Source of the DNA: Thermoplasmata archaeon
GTDB lineage: Archaea; Thermoplasmatota; E2; UBA9212
Length of the DNA stretch: 6,882 nucleotides
Reading direction: 5' to 3'
Assembly (NCBI GenBank): GCA_013329495.1
Contig: DUKC01000110.1
Span: 1-6,882 of the forward strand
This document shows positions 1 through 6,088 of this stretch, in pieces. The notes beneath the pieces are model-generated. The model was not told the origin of the DNA and made no database searches. It saw nothing but the letters and a program-made list of their open reading frames with translations. The first letter of the stretch is position 1, and every line of letters begins with the position of its first letter. The position numbers and the translations under genes were made by a program.

Positions 1-93
1 GAATTTACTGGTATAACTGTACCTCATGAATCACTGGATCCCAAAAGGTCTTAAAACTCCTGAGGACTGAGAAAGATTACCCAGGAATCTGAG

Positions 94-174
94 ATGAAAA
101 TGGAAAATAAAAATAGGAAGGGAGTATATATAGGAAATAATAATGGGACTATACACTTGGGTGACTCTGTTTGA
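94..174 (+). pseudogene. Short ORF with an IGNNNG...GD motif, possible N-terminal gene remnant
   Basis: This is a 26-codon frame starting at ATG 94 and closed by tandem stops TGA TAA. An AGGA at 83-86 sits 7 nt before the start and could serve as a ribosome binding site. The peptide carries GVYIGNNNGTIHLGDSV. It resembles the short I-x-I-G-x-N-x-G-x-I-x-x-G-D motif that I associate with the first residues of some large effector-like or beta-repeat proteins. The frame ends just after the motif, so if it is real this is a truncated 5' end of a larger gene. Chance occurrence in AT-rich DNA is quite possible. Confidence 0.2.
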
Positions 175-190
175 TAAAGGAATACTCCCT
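119..190. repeat. 9-bp inverted repeat around an AT-rich spacer
   Basis: AGGGAGTAT at 119-127 is exactly complementary in reverse to ATACTCCCT at 182-190, with a 54-nt spacer. The left arm runs into a TATATATA stretch. The spacer is long for a terminator hairpin. The repeat could be an operator pair, a small decayed element, or chance. Confidence 0.3.
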
Positions 191-329
191 ATTGCTGAGT
201 GATCGGCCTTGATTTTACCTGTGCCTTATAGGCGACACGTATTTTGCAATAGGAGAGCCGATTTATAGAGTGCTGTAATAGTGAACTACGATTCGGAAGG
301 CAAAGCATGTGAAAGTTGGAAAAATAATC

Positions 330-352
330 GGTACTATCTGTAAGTGGGCTAT
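330..352 (+). repeat. Left terminal inverted repeat of the insertion sequence
   Basis: Reading inward, the core is CTGTAAGTGGGCTAT (338-352). Its partner at the right end reads CTGTAAATAGGCTAT on the minus strand, so 13 of 15 bases match. Weaker matching (GGT.C.A) extends the repeat outward to 330. The transposase stop codon (352-354 on the minus strand) overlaps the inner edge. The outer limit is uncertain by a few bases. Confidence 0.8.
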
Positions 353-2014
353 TAGAGCGACACTGTCCTGAAGTCGTCTCTGACCAACATTGCTTTGACT
401 ATGCGATCAATCCTGAAGGTTCTCTCTGCTCCCCGGAGCCAGCAGTAAGCTCTGAGATAGATGAGTCCTGTGTAAGCATCTTTCGTGATCCCCAGCGGCG
501 CTAACATCCTGCTGGTTCTTCTACCTCCCGAGTCTCTATAGAATATCACGAGAGGGAATCCGGTGTTCAGGGATTCCTCTATAATCTGTTCATTGCTGGT
601 GGTTTCTATGCTGGATGATCTGCCAATGACTGCAAGTTTCACCGCTTCGATGGGTATCTGCTCTCTGAAGTGCTTCCGAATCTTGTGTGCGTCTGCCGAC
701 CTGAACTTCGTATTGCAGTAGAAAAATACGTTCAAGAACCTCTTCCCGGCCTTCAAGGTTCTGTGGTATTTCAAAGCAGCCTTCAAGCTGAAGAGGGCCT
801 CTGCTTTATTGTTGGTGATATAGAGTCCTCCAAAAGCCTTCACGAGTATCCCGTGAAGATAGGAGACTGGATCAAAGAGGAGAGAATCCTCCAGTGATCC
901 TTTGAACAAGCGTTTGGGGGCGTCAGTGGTGGAGGCTATTCTTTTGGTTCCGGTCTCTCCAGCATTGCCGCTATTTCCATCTGCATCGCCTGGCGTAGCT
1001 TCCGTGTCAATCTCATCCTTACAGACATCTACCATAGCCTCCACATGTGTCGCACTCTCTTTGGTCGGCAAACGGGAGCCCCTCGCTCTCTCAATGATCC
1101 CTTCCCAGAGAATGGCACCATCAAAGAGCTCGCTTCTTTTCTTGCTGTCCCTGGTGTCCGCCCTTCTCTTTCGTTGCTTGAGTATCTTCTTGCCAGCTTC
1201 TCCCTCTCCAAGGACTGCATCCCAGAGGCACCGGAAGGTGTAAATCTTCCCTTCGTACTCAAAGTGGACATAGACTATCCCCCTGCATGGCTGGGAGTGG
1301 AACTGCCTGATGTGGATGCTATCAGGAAAGAAGGATCTGATTGGGTGAATCCATGCAACTTCGCCATCGCTGACAAAGACCACTTTCTTTCCAGGGGGCA
1401 CGACGAGCTTCTTCCGAAGCTCTCTCACAAAGTCCCACGCAGTTAGACAGTTCACCGCGCAGGCAAGCTTGTATACCACTTCGTCTCCTGCGCGGGCACC
1501 TATCACCGCCATCTTTCGCGAGACCCGGGTTGAGGAGAAATCAAGATGGATCACTATCAGATCTCCATCGTCCTTAACCTCGATCTGTTCGCACTCCTTT
1601 CCTATCCGTTTCCCGCACAGGGCAAAGGCAAGTTCAATCAGATGCCTGGAAGTGCCGAGATAGTTGCTGATTCCACGCTGGGTTCCATTGCAGGTGGTAA
1701 AGAGAGTAAGAACTTCTACGATGAACTCCTGGTAGACCTCCAGCGCCTCTCATGAGGTATAGGTTGAAAACCGCTTCCCCATAGCTGCAAAGAAACTTCT
1801 TTGTTCCCGGTTGCTTCCCATTCCCGGTAATTATTACACCTTTCCTCTTTCCACACTCCGGACACCTGAGTCTCCTTTTCTCGAGGGCAGAGATTCTACC
1901 GAGCTTTCGCCGGTAATCCTCCTTAACCTCCTTGAGTTTCTTCCTGCTGATCTCTCTTGGAGCATAGATCAGTAAACGCTGAGCAATCCTTTCGATGTCG
2001 TCTCCACTACTCAT
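352..2014 (-). pseudogene. DDE-type transposase with zinc ribbon, HTH and WYL-like C-terminus; broken by frameshift and stop
   Basis: Joined across its lesions this gene would encode about 554 residues. The first frame starts at ATG 2014-2012, overlapping the end of the accessory ORF by 8 nt (ATGAGTAG), and carries a zinc ribbon (CPECG at residues 51-55, then KKFLC at 72-76). Near 1781-1783 the frame changes by a net +1 or -2 nt. The continuation reads GKRFSTYTS, a normal zinc-ribbon ending, but hits an in-frame TGA at 1752-1750. After that it stays open to the TAA at 354-352. A likely helix-turn-helix follows (GTQRGISNYLGTSRHLIELA). The catalytic core, numbered from GTG 1554, has HLDFS (Asp5), FVSDGE (Asp63) and TNNKAE (Glu252). 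Residues 170-215 form a polar, low-complexity linker. Residues about 300-390 look like a WYL domain (FPLVIFYRDSGG, IYLRAYC, ERTFRIDRI). The large open part, residues 1-400 from 1554, lacks the zinc ribbon and HTH. The copy is therefore probably inactive, unless recoding or reinitiation rescues it. Confidence 0.75.
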
Positions 2015-2312
2015 ACATCTGCTCCACATCTTCCTCTTCGAGTTCGATCGTTCTGCAAAAGATCCTGGCTTTGAATTTCTTGAGCAACTCCAACACCTGC
2101 CCTTCCTCTCCAAGTTCTACTATAATAGTCGCCTTTGTCAGGGGCACGCGCAGGTGCGGCACCCCTGAAAGCACGCCTCTTCTTTTGTATCTGTATCTTC
2201 CCCGTTGAGAGAAGTCAGTATATCCATAGAGCTGGTGGCAGAGTTTCTTCACCTCTCTGGTAGGCACTCCTGAGGTGCTGTAGATGATTATCTTACCCTT
2301 CCGCTTTGTCAT
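2007..2312 (-). CDS. Small accessory protein of the insertion sequence (101 aa), function unknown
   Basis: This is an intact 101-residue frame from ATG 2312-2310 to TAG 2009-2007, the first gene of the element and overlapped 8 nt by the transposase start. It begins with a basic segment (TKRKGK) and a strand-like IIIYSTSG. A conserved-looking middle follows, GYTDFSQRGRYRYKRRG, then VPHLRVPLTKATIIV, and it ends in a hydrophilic helix rich in Glu (ELEEEDVEQ). It has no membrane segment or signal peptide. The style (LYGY.D.S..G.Y.Y.R.G) reminds me of small conserved hypothetical proteins in archaeal genomes, often next to transposons, but I cannot name the family. Its basic surface and place next to an operator-like palindrome suggest nucleic-acid binding, for example as a transposition helper or regulator. 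That role is inference. It probably has no 5' leader, because the TATA box lies about 28 nt before the ATG. Confidence 0.7.
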   Translation of the reverse strand: MTKRKGKIIIYSTSGVPTREVKKLCHQLYGYTDFSQRGRYRYKRRGVLSGVPHLRVPLTKATIIVELGEEGQVLELLKKFKARIFCRTIELEEEDVEQMYE

Positions 2313-2316
2313 TATA

Positions 2317-2336
2317 TACGGTAACTGTTTACCGTA
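2317..2336. promoter_or_regulatory. 20-bp perfect palindrome between TATA box and start codon, likely operator
   Basis: TACGGTAA at 2317-2324 and TTACCGTA at 2329-2336 are perfect inverted arms around a 4-nt spacer (CTGT). The site sits between the element's TATA box and the ATG of its first gene, overlapping the expected initiation region. A dimeric repressor bound here would block transcription. This fits self-limitation of transposition, with the accessory protein or the WYL-bearing transposase as candidate binders. The palindrome is seen directly; the regulatory role is inference. Confidence 0.5.
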
Positions 2337-2343
2337 ATATAAA
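2336..2343 (-). promoter_or_regulatory. TATA box for the insertion-sequence genes
   Basis: On the minus strand the sequence reads CGCAAACTTTATATTACGG. TTTATATT (2343-2336) fits an archaeal TATA box, and the purine/A-rich bases before it resemble a BRE. Its centre is about 28 nt from the accessory ORF's ATG at 2312, so the transcript would start at or next to the start codon. That matches the lack of any ribosome binding site there. Confidence 0.6.
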
Positions 2344-2387
2344 GTTTGCGGTCTTCTTTTCAGGTGCCTTGTCCCATTAGGAGGAGT

Positions 2388-2410
2388 ATAGCCTATTTAC
2401 AGGTGGAACC
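2388..2410 (-). repeat. Right terminal inverted repeat of the insertion sequence
   Basis: This is the partner of the repeat at 330-352. On the plus strand the core is ATAGCCTATTTACAG at 2388-2402, followed by GTGGAACC, which pairs partly with the outer part of the left repeat. Most differences between the two ends are transitions. The repeat ends 18 bp before the TATA box of the downstream operon. Confidence 0.8.
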
Positions 2411-2428
2411 AAATTTAAAATCGCAAGG

Positions 2429-2438
2429 TATAAATATA
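2429..2438 (+). promoter_or_regulatory. TATA box of the catabolic operon
   Basis: TATAAATATA follows CGCAAGG, giving an archaeal BRE/TATA-like arrangement. Transcription would begin about 25 nt downstream, near 2455-2460, leaving a leader of roughly 20-25 nt before the preferred start codon at 2480. No other promoter-like element is obvious between the following genes, so it probably drives all four. An inverted repeat, ATATAC (2434-2439) and GTATAT (2445-2450) with a 5-nt spacer, overlaps the box and could be an operator. Confidence 0.6.
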
Positions 2439-2468
2439 CAAAACGTATATAGAATATGGGAGATGGTT

Positions 2469-2473
2469 GGAGG
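2469..2473 (+). promoter_or_regulatory. Ribosome binding site that sets the start of the NicX-like gene
   Basis: GGAGG lies 6 nt before ATG 2480. The upstream in-frame ATG at 2456 has no such site, and it coincides with the predicted transcription start. The 2480 start is therefore preferred, trimming eight residues (MGDGWRNK) that also look unlike the family's usual beginning. Confidence 0.7.
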
Positions 2474-2479
2474 AATAAA

Positions 2480-3523
2480 ATGCCAACAATAATGGATTTA
2501 GAATTAGCAAATGCTACCTATAAAGTTGTGAAGGATCTAATAAAAATTAAGCCTGAGGAAAATCTGCTTATAACTGTAGATTCGGCCACTGAATGGAGAG
2601 TTGCAGAGGAAACAGCTAAAGCAGGAAACGCTTTAGGTGCAAAGATTCATTTAGCTTACCATTCAACTCCTCGTGGATATGGTAAAGTAGCCGATAAATT
2701 TCTTCCCGACTCCTTAAAAGAAGCAATACCAAATACAGATGCTTGGATAGAATATAATAATCAGTGGCTTTTATACTCGACCCCGTGGGAAAAAGCCATG
2801 GAAGGACGAAGAGTTAGATATCTATTCCTTGGAGGCCTGAATACGGATCAGATGGTGAGATGCATAGGAAAAATAGACCTTTCTGCACAGACGGAATTCC
2901 AGAATAAAATTGTTGAAATGACCCACCTTGCAAAGCATATGAGAATAACAACTCTTGGTGGTACAGATATTTCATTTGAAAACGACCCAAACAGACCCAT
3001 TACCAACGAACTTACAGCCGATGTGCCAGGACCGCATTTTCTGTTGGGCCAAATTGGCTGGGCTCCAATTGAGGAGTCAATTAACGGCAAAATAGTATTC
3101 GATGGCTCGTTTTCAGGTGGAGGAGAAGCAGACCTCGGAATATTGAAGGAGCCTATAGAGTTCATTCTAAGAGATGGGAAAGTCGTTGAAATATTAGGCG
3201 GTGAAGAGGCTAAGATACTCAAACAGTGGCTGGAAAAATTGAACGATCCAAGGATGTACAACGCAGTCCATGTGTGCTACGGTTTCAATCCAGGTGCAAG
3301 ACTTTCAGGCTTGTGTACTGAGGACGAAAGAGTGTGGGGCAGCACAGAATGGGGCTTTGGCTATCAAGGACCAATGTTTAAAGGAAAATTGGGCGATGCC
3401 ACATCTCATGCGGATGGGATCTGTTTGAATTCATCGGTATGGATGGATGAAAAACTGATAATGGATAAGGGAAAAATTATTGATCCTGAGCTTAAGAAAC
3501 TTTCAGAAGCGGTAAGGAAATAA
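2480..3523 (+). CDS. NicX/M29-like metalloenzyme (2,5-dihydroxypyridine dioxygenase / aminopeptidase T superfamily)
   Basis: This is a soluble protein of 347 residues with no signal peptide or membrane segment, close to the usual length for the NicX group. The family includes M29 aminopeptidases and NicX, the Fe(II) enzyme that opens the ring of 2,5-dihydroxypyridine. NicX uses a two-His, one-Asp metal site. Here the matching residues would be His264 in HVCYGFNPGA and His310 and Asp312 in SHADG (numbered from 2480), followed by the typical ending CLNSSVWMDEKLIMDKGKII. FDGSFSGGGEADLG (about 207-220) and WGSTEWGFGYQ (about 286-296) are further conserved-looking blocks. As first gene of an operon with a DUF917 enzyme and an NCS1 permease, it more likely acts on a small nitrogen heterocycle than on peptides. 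Assignment to the superfamily is firm. Substrate, and whether it is a dioxygenase or a hydrolase, are inferred and open. Confidence 0.8.
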   Translation: MPTIMDLELANATYKVVKDLIKIKPEENLLITVDSATEWRVAEETAKAGNALGAKIHLAYHSTPRGYGKVADKFLPDSLKEAIPNTDAWIEYNNQWLLYSTPWEKAMEGRRVRYLFLGGLNTDQMVRCIGKIDLSAQTEFQNKIVEMTHLAKHMRITTLGGTDISFENDPNRPITNELTADVPGPHFLLGQIGWAPIEESINGKIVFDGSFSGGGEADLGILKEPIEFILRDGKVVEILGGEEAKILKQWLEKLNDPRMYNAVHVCYGFNPGARLSGLCTEDERVWGSTEWGFGYQGPMFKGKLGDATSHADGICLNSSVWMDEKLIMDKGKIIDPELKKLSEAVRK

Positions 3524-3538
3524 AGGAAAGGGATACAA

Positions 3539-4726
3539 ATGGCGAATAAAAAATTATCCTGCTCAGATAAAATGGACATTATACCAGAGGATTACCACTC
3601 AACTAAAACATTAAAAAACAAAGAAGAAATAGAAGATTTTGTAAGAGGGTGCACATTTTTTGGGACGGGTGGCGGTGGTTGCCCCGAAGATGGCCTTAAG
3701 CAATTGATGAGAGTTTATGAAGAAGGGTGCGAAATAGGATGGTACGATGTGTCTGAATTGCCAGACGACGCAATGACGGTATGTGCCTATGGAATGGGTT
3801 CAATTGCCCCGCAAACCACAGAAAACATCGAGGAAATGAAATCCCTTGGGCTGATGAAAGAGACAATAAAATACAAACTGGCAGCAGCAATAAAAGAGAT
3901 GGAAAAGCATACCGGTAAAAAAATAGAGATAATCGTTCCTCTAGAGATAGGTGGTGCAAATACTCCAGATCCCGTGGCTACTGCTGCCCACATGGGCATA
4001 AAAGTGGTAGACGGCGATTACAGTGGTGGAAGGGCAATCCCGGAGATTACGCAGACAACCCCCCATATCCATGGAGAATCAATGATCCCCCTTTCAAGCG
4101 TTGATCAATGGGGTAATACGTGCATCATCAAGAAAGCTGTCAACAACCAGGTCGCAGAAAAAATTGGTAAGCTAATATCTATTCTGGCCTATGGGAAACT
4201 TGCTGGGAACGCTACTTATTTCCTTAAGGCAGGTGTCATGAAAAAGCTGGTGGTACCATCAACTCTCTCCAGAGCATTTGCCGTAGGAAAGCTTATACGG
4301 ACTACAAGGGAAGCCGATGGTGATCCCGTGGAAACTGCTAGAAAATTCGTCTCAGGATGGCTATTGTTCAAGGGAAAAGTAACAAAAAAGGAGACAGAGG
4401 ACAAGGAAGGGTACTACTGGGGCACAAACACGATAGAGGGTGTAGATAAGTTTGAAGGACACACATTCAAGATCTGGTTCAAGAATGAGAACCACATATC
4501 TTGGTTCGATGATAAACCCTTTGCCACGAGTCCTGATCTAATTTGCGTAGTCAACTCTCAAAGTGGGGAACCTATTGCAAACCCATCAATAAAGGTAGGA
4601 GAAAATATTGCCATTTTGGGCGTAAGCGCTAACGAGATTTTCAGGTCCAAAGTTGGTCTGGAAGTGCTTGGCCCAAGGCACTTTGGATTTGACATAGATT
4701 ACATCCCAATAGAAAAAAGAGTATGA
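3539..4726 (+). CDS. DUF917 / S-methyl-thiohydantoin-desulfurase-like protein
   Basis: At 395 residues this is a normal-length member of the DUF917 family. Hallmarks are the glycine run FFGTGGGGCPEDG (residues 40-52), then YGMGSIAPQ (84-92), LEIGGANTPDPVATAAHMGI (135-154) and VVDGDYSGGRAIPE (156-169). The C-terminal domain, from about 230, contains the segment GEPIANPSIKVGENIAILGV (343-362). Family knowledge: the only reaction I know of for DUF917 is hydrolytic removal of the sulfur group from S-methyl-thiohydantoin, and relatives often sit near hydantoinases or nucleobase permeases. It starts 15 nt after the NicX-like gene, behind a purine-rich weak binding site (3525-3533). It ends in tandem stops TGA TAA, 4 nt before the permease. 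A ring hydrolase acting on a hydantoin-like compound is the best guess; the substrate is not fixed by the sequence. Confidence 0.85.
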   Translation: MANKKLSCSDKMDIIPEDYHSTKTLKNKEEIEDFVRGCTFFGTGGGGCPEDGLKQLMRVYEEGCEIGWYDVSELPDDAMTVCAYGMGSIAPQTTENIEEMKSLGLMKETIKYKLAAAIKEMEKHTGKKIEIIVPLEIGGANTPDPVATAAHMGIKVVDGDYSGGRAIPEITQTTPHIHGESMIPLSSVDQWGNTCIIKKAVNNQVAEKIGKLISILAYGKLAGNATYFLKAGVMKKLVVPSTLSRAFAVGKLIRTTREADGDPVETARKFVSGWLLFKGKVTKKETEDKEGYYWGTNTIEGVDKFEGHTFKIWFKNENHISWFDDKPFATSPDLICVVNSQSGEPIANPSIKVGENIAILGVSANEIFRSKVGLEVLGPRHFGFDIDYIPIEKRV

Positions 4727-4730
4727 TAAC

Positions 4731-6077
4731 ATGGAAAAACTAGAAATAGAAGACAAGATGGGAGACTATGCTCTTATACCTGTCCCCCAAAAAGAGAGAA
4801 GAACTTTATTAAACCAACTCTTGGTCAACATGGGTTATGTTATCTGTCTAGCTGGCTTATTTGCTGGTGGAACATTGGGCATGGGTATAGATTTTAAGAG
4901 CGCCTTAATAGCCACAATAATCGGTTCTTCAATCCTTGCAACATATGCTGGCCTACAAGCCAAAACAGCTGCAAGATGGGGGGTTTCAACGCCTGTGCTG
5001 GCGAGATATCCATTTGGAAGGTTTGGAGCCGCAGCTGTAGCCATTCTAATATTCATATTAAATGGCATTGGATGGTTCGCCTATGAAACAGCATTATTTG
5101 GAATAACGGTTCATGAAATGTTCCCAGATGCTATATGGGCAGATCCCACCATCGCCATCATTTGGGGTGGCATTCTTATGACAATCACTGCCATCTACGG
5201 ATACAGGGCAATAGGTTTTCTGAGCTTTTTAGCAGTCCCATTGATACTAGTTCTTGCTACTGGAGGGTTATTTGCAGCGATGCAGTCTTTAGGTAGTTTT
5301 CAGGCATTATTAGCAGCTCGCCCACCAGGGGAACCATTGACGATAAGTGCGGGCATTACAATTACAGTTGGTTATTTTGCCATCGGAGCAGCATGTCAAC
5401 CAGATGTTGCACGGTATGCAAAAAGTGAAAGGGTTGCAACCATAGCAGCAGTAATTGCATTTCTCATCGGAAATGTCTGGATTTTAATTGCAGGTGTGGC
5501 CATGATACTTGCAACATCTGTAGCTGGAATCGGCACCACTCCAAACCTACCGGCATCCATGGTTGCTTTAGGGCTTGGTGCAGGCGCATTGGCCGTTTCA
5601 GCACTGGGTCAGTGGACGACAAATGACAACAACCTTTACACAGGGTCGCTCGCATTGATAAACATCATTCCTATCCCCAAAAAGATTTTGGCAGTTGTTG
5701 TGGGAGTTGGTGGTACAATAATTGCTGCTATAGGGATTTATGAATATTGGATTCCATGGCTGGTCATACTTGGAACTTTTGTGCCGCCGGTTGCTGGCAT
5801 AATGATTGCCGATCACTTTGTACTAGGGTCATATTTGAAGAAGAAACAATATAAGTTTGGTCCAAAGACAGTATACAGTAAAGTGAATTTATCGGGTGTA
5901 ATATCGCTGGTTCTTTCAGGCTTCTTGGTGTGGAAGATAATAGTGATTCCCTTCATCCCAGCGGCAGTAATTGGACTGCTTTTGGCCTTCTTCACACACA
6001 TAATACTCTCACTGATATTTGAAAAATTGAAAATTTTGGAATTTGGAAAAACTATTGAAAGCGAGATAGGTTTTTAG
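4731..6077 (+). CDS. NCS1-family permease (cytosine/hydantoin-type, CodB-like)
   Basis: At 448 residues with about 12 hydrophobic helices, this has normal size for the nucleobase:cation symporter-1 family, which imports cytosine, other nucleobases, hydantoins or allantoin with H+ or Na+. Family marks are the cytoplasmic N-terminus rich in charge (ending near PVPQKERRT), GLFAGGTLGMG in helix 1 (42-52), the RYPFGRFGA loop (92-100), NGIGWFAYET in helix 3 (111-120), QPDVARYAKS after helix 6 (223-232), WTTNDNNLYTGSLAL in helix 8 (295-309) and PPVAGIMIADHFVL (352-365). It starts 4 nt after the DUF917 stop with no strong binding site, so translation is probably coupled. Its stop TAG lies inside the binding site of the next gene. 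Family assignment is secure. The transported compound is inferred only from the neighbouring ring-processing enzymes. Confidence 0.93.
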   Translation: MEKLEIEDKMGDYALIPVPQKERRTLLNQLLVNMGYVICLAGLFAGGTLGMGIDFKSALIATIIGSSILATYAGLQAKTAARWGVSTPVLARYPFGRFGAAAVAILIFILNGIGWFAYETALFGITVHEMFPDAIWADPTIAIIWGGILMTITAIYGYRAIGFLSFLAVPLILVLATGGLFAAMQSLGSFQALLAARPPGEPLTISAGITITVGYFAIGAACQPDVARYAKSERVATIAAVIAFLIGNVWILIAGVAMILATSVAGIGTTPNLPASMVALGLGAGALAVSALGQWTTNDNNLYTGSLALINIIPIPKKILAVVVGVGGTIIAAIGIYEYWIPWLVILGTFVPPVAGIMIADHFVLGSYLKKKQYKFGPKTVYSKVNLSGVISLVLSGFLVWKIIVIPFIPAAVIGLLLAFFTHIILSLIFEKLKILEFGKTIESEIGF

Positions 6078-6081
6078 GAGG
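6076..6081 (+). promoter_or_regulatory. Strong ribosome binding site overlapping the permease stop codon
   Basis: AGGAGG begins on the last two bases of the permease TAG and lies 7 nt before ATG 6089. It is one of the two best binding sites in the operon, which supports the reality and start of the small membrane gene and links its translation to the permease. Confidence 0.75.
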
Positions 6082-6088
6082 AAGAGCT

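Larger units (their letters stand above)
1..329. other. AT-rich stretch left of the insertion sequence, no gene of normal size
   Basis: No open frame of normal gene length runs through this stretch on either strand. It holds several short frames that stop quickly: a frame entering from the window edge that ends with TAA at 52-54, the ORF at 94-174, a 19-codon frame at 143-202, and a stretch around 212-276. This patchwork fits either a non-coding intergenic region or a gene decayed by several frameshifts. A 9-bp inverted repeat lies at 119-127 and 182-190. The stretch ends where the left inverted repeat of the insertion sequence begins. Confidence 0.5.
330..2410 (-). mobile_element. Insertion sequence, about 2.08 kb, DDE transposase plus accessory ORF
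   Basis: The element is bounded by imperfect inverted repeats at 330-352 and 2388-2410, with 17 of 23 positions matching and a core in which 13 of 15 match. Both coding frames inside run on the minus strand. They are an accessory ORF next to the right end and a transposase that ends with its stop codon inside the left repeat, a typical compact layout. The interior is clearly more G+C-rich and uses different codons from the AT-rich flanks, which fits recent arrival. I see no exact target-site duplication: the flanks are AT-rich on both sides but do not match cleanly. The family is not recognised. The two-ORF layout with a DDE core is reminiscent of archaeal elements of the ISA1214 or unclassified groups, but this one is longer. 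Confidence 0.85.

Noticed and set aside
228..237. Shared 10-mer ATAGGCGACA at 228-237 and 6669-6678, both readable as LIGD
   Set aside because: The match does not extend beyond about 12 bases and the surrounding sequence differs, so a repeat is not supported.
902..1446. Plus-strand open frames of about 110-130 codons inside the insertion sequence
   Set aside because: They lie antisense to the transposase, have biased composition (runs of Ser, Leu and Pro) and show no family motif. The minus-strand frame has clear transposase features.
1750..1752. TGA read as tryptophan (recoded genetic code)
   Set aside because: It would repair only one of the two lesions in the transposase. The DUF917 gene also ends in TGA (backed by TAA), and tryptophan is encoded by TGG throughout. 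The evidence is far too thin for recoding.
1634..2113. Longer transposase start at 2113 and C-terminal extension down to 1634
   Set aside because: The upstream part overlaps the accessory ORF by over 100 nt and looks unlike protein. Past 1781 this frame leaves the transposase sequence, which continues in the other frame.
320..2420. Target-site duplication flanking the insertion sequence
   Set aside because: The flanks are AT-rich on both sides but give no exact direct repeat of useful length at the inferred ends.
2456..2479. Start of the NicX-like gene at ATG 2456
   Set aside because: It has no ribosome binding site and coincides with the predicted transcription start. ATG 2480 has GGAGG at good spacing.
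2848..3261. Minus-strand open frame of 137 codons
   Set aside because: It is a shadow of the NicX-like gene, with atypical composition and no start signal.
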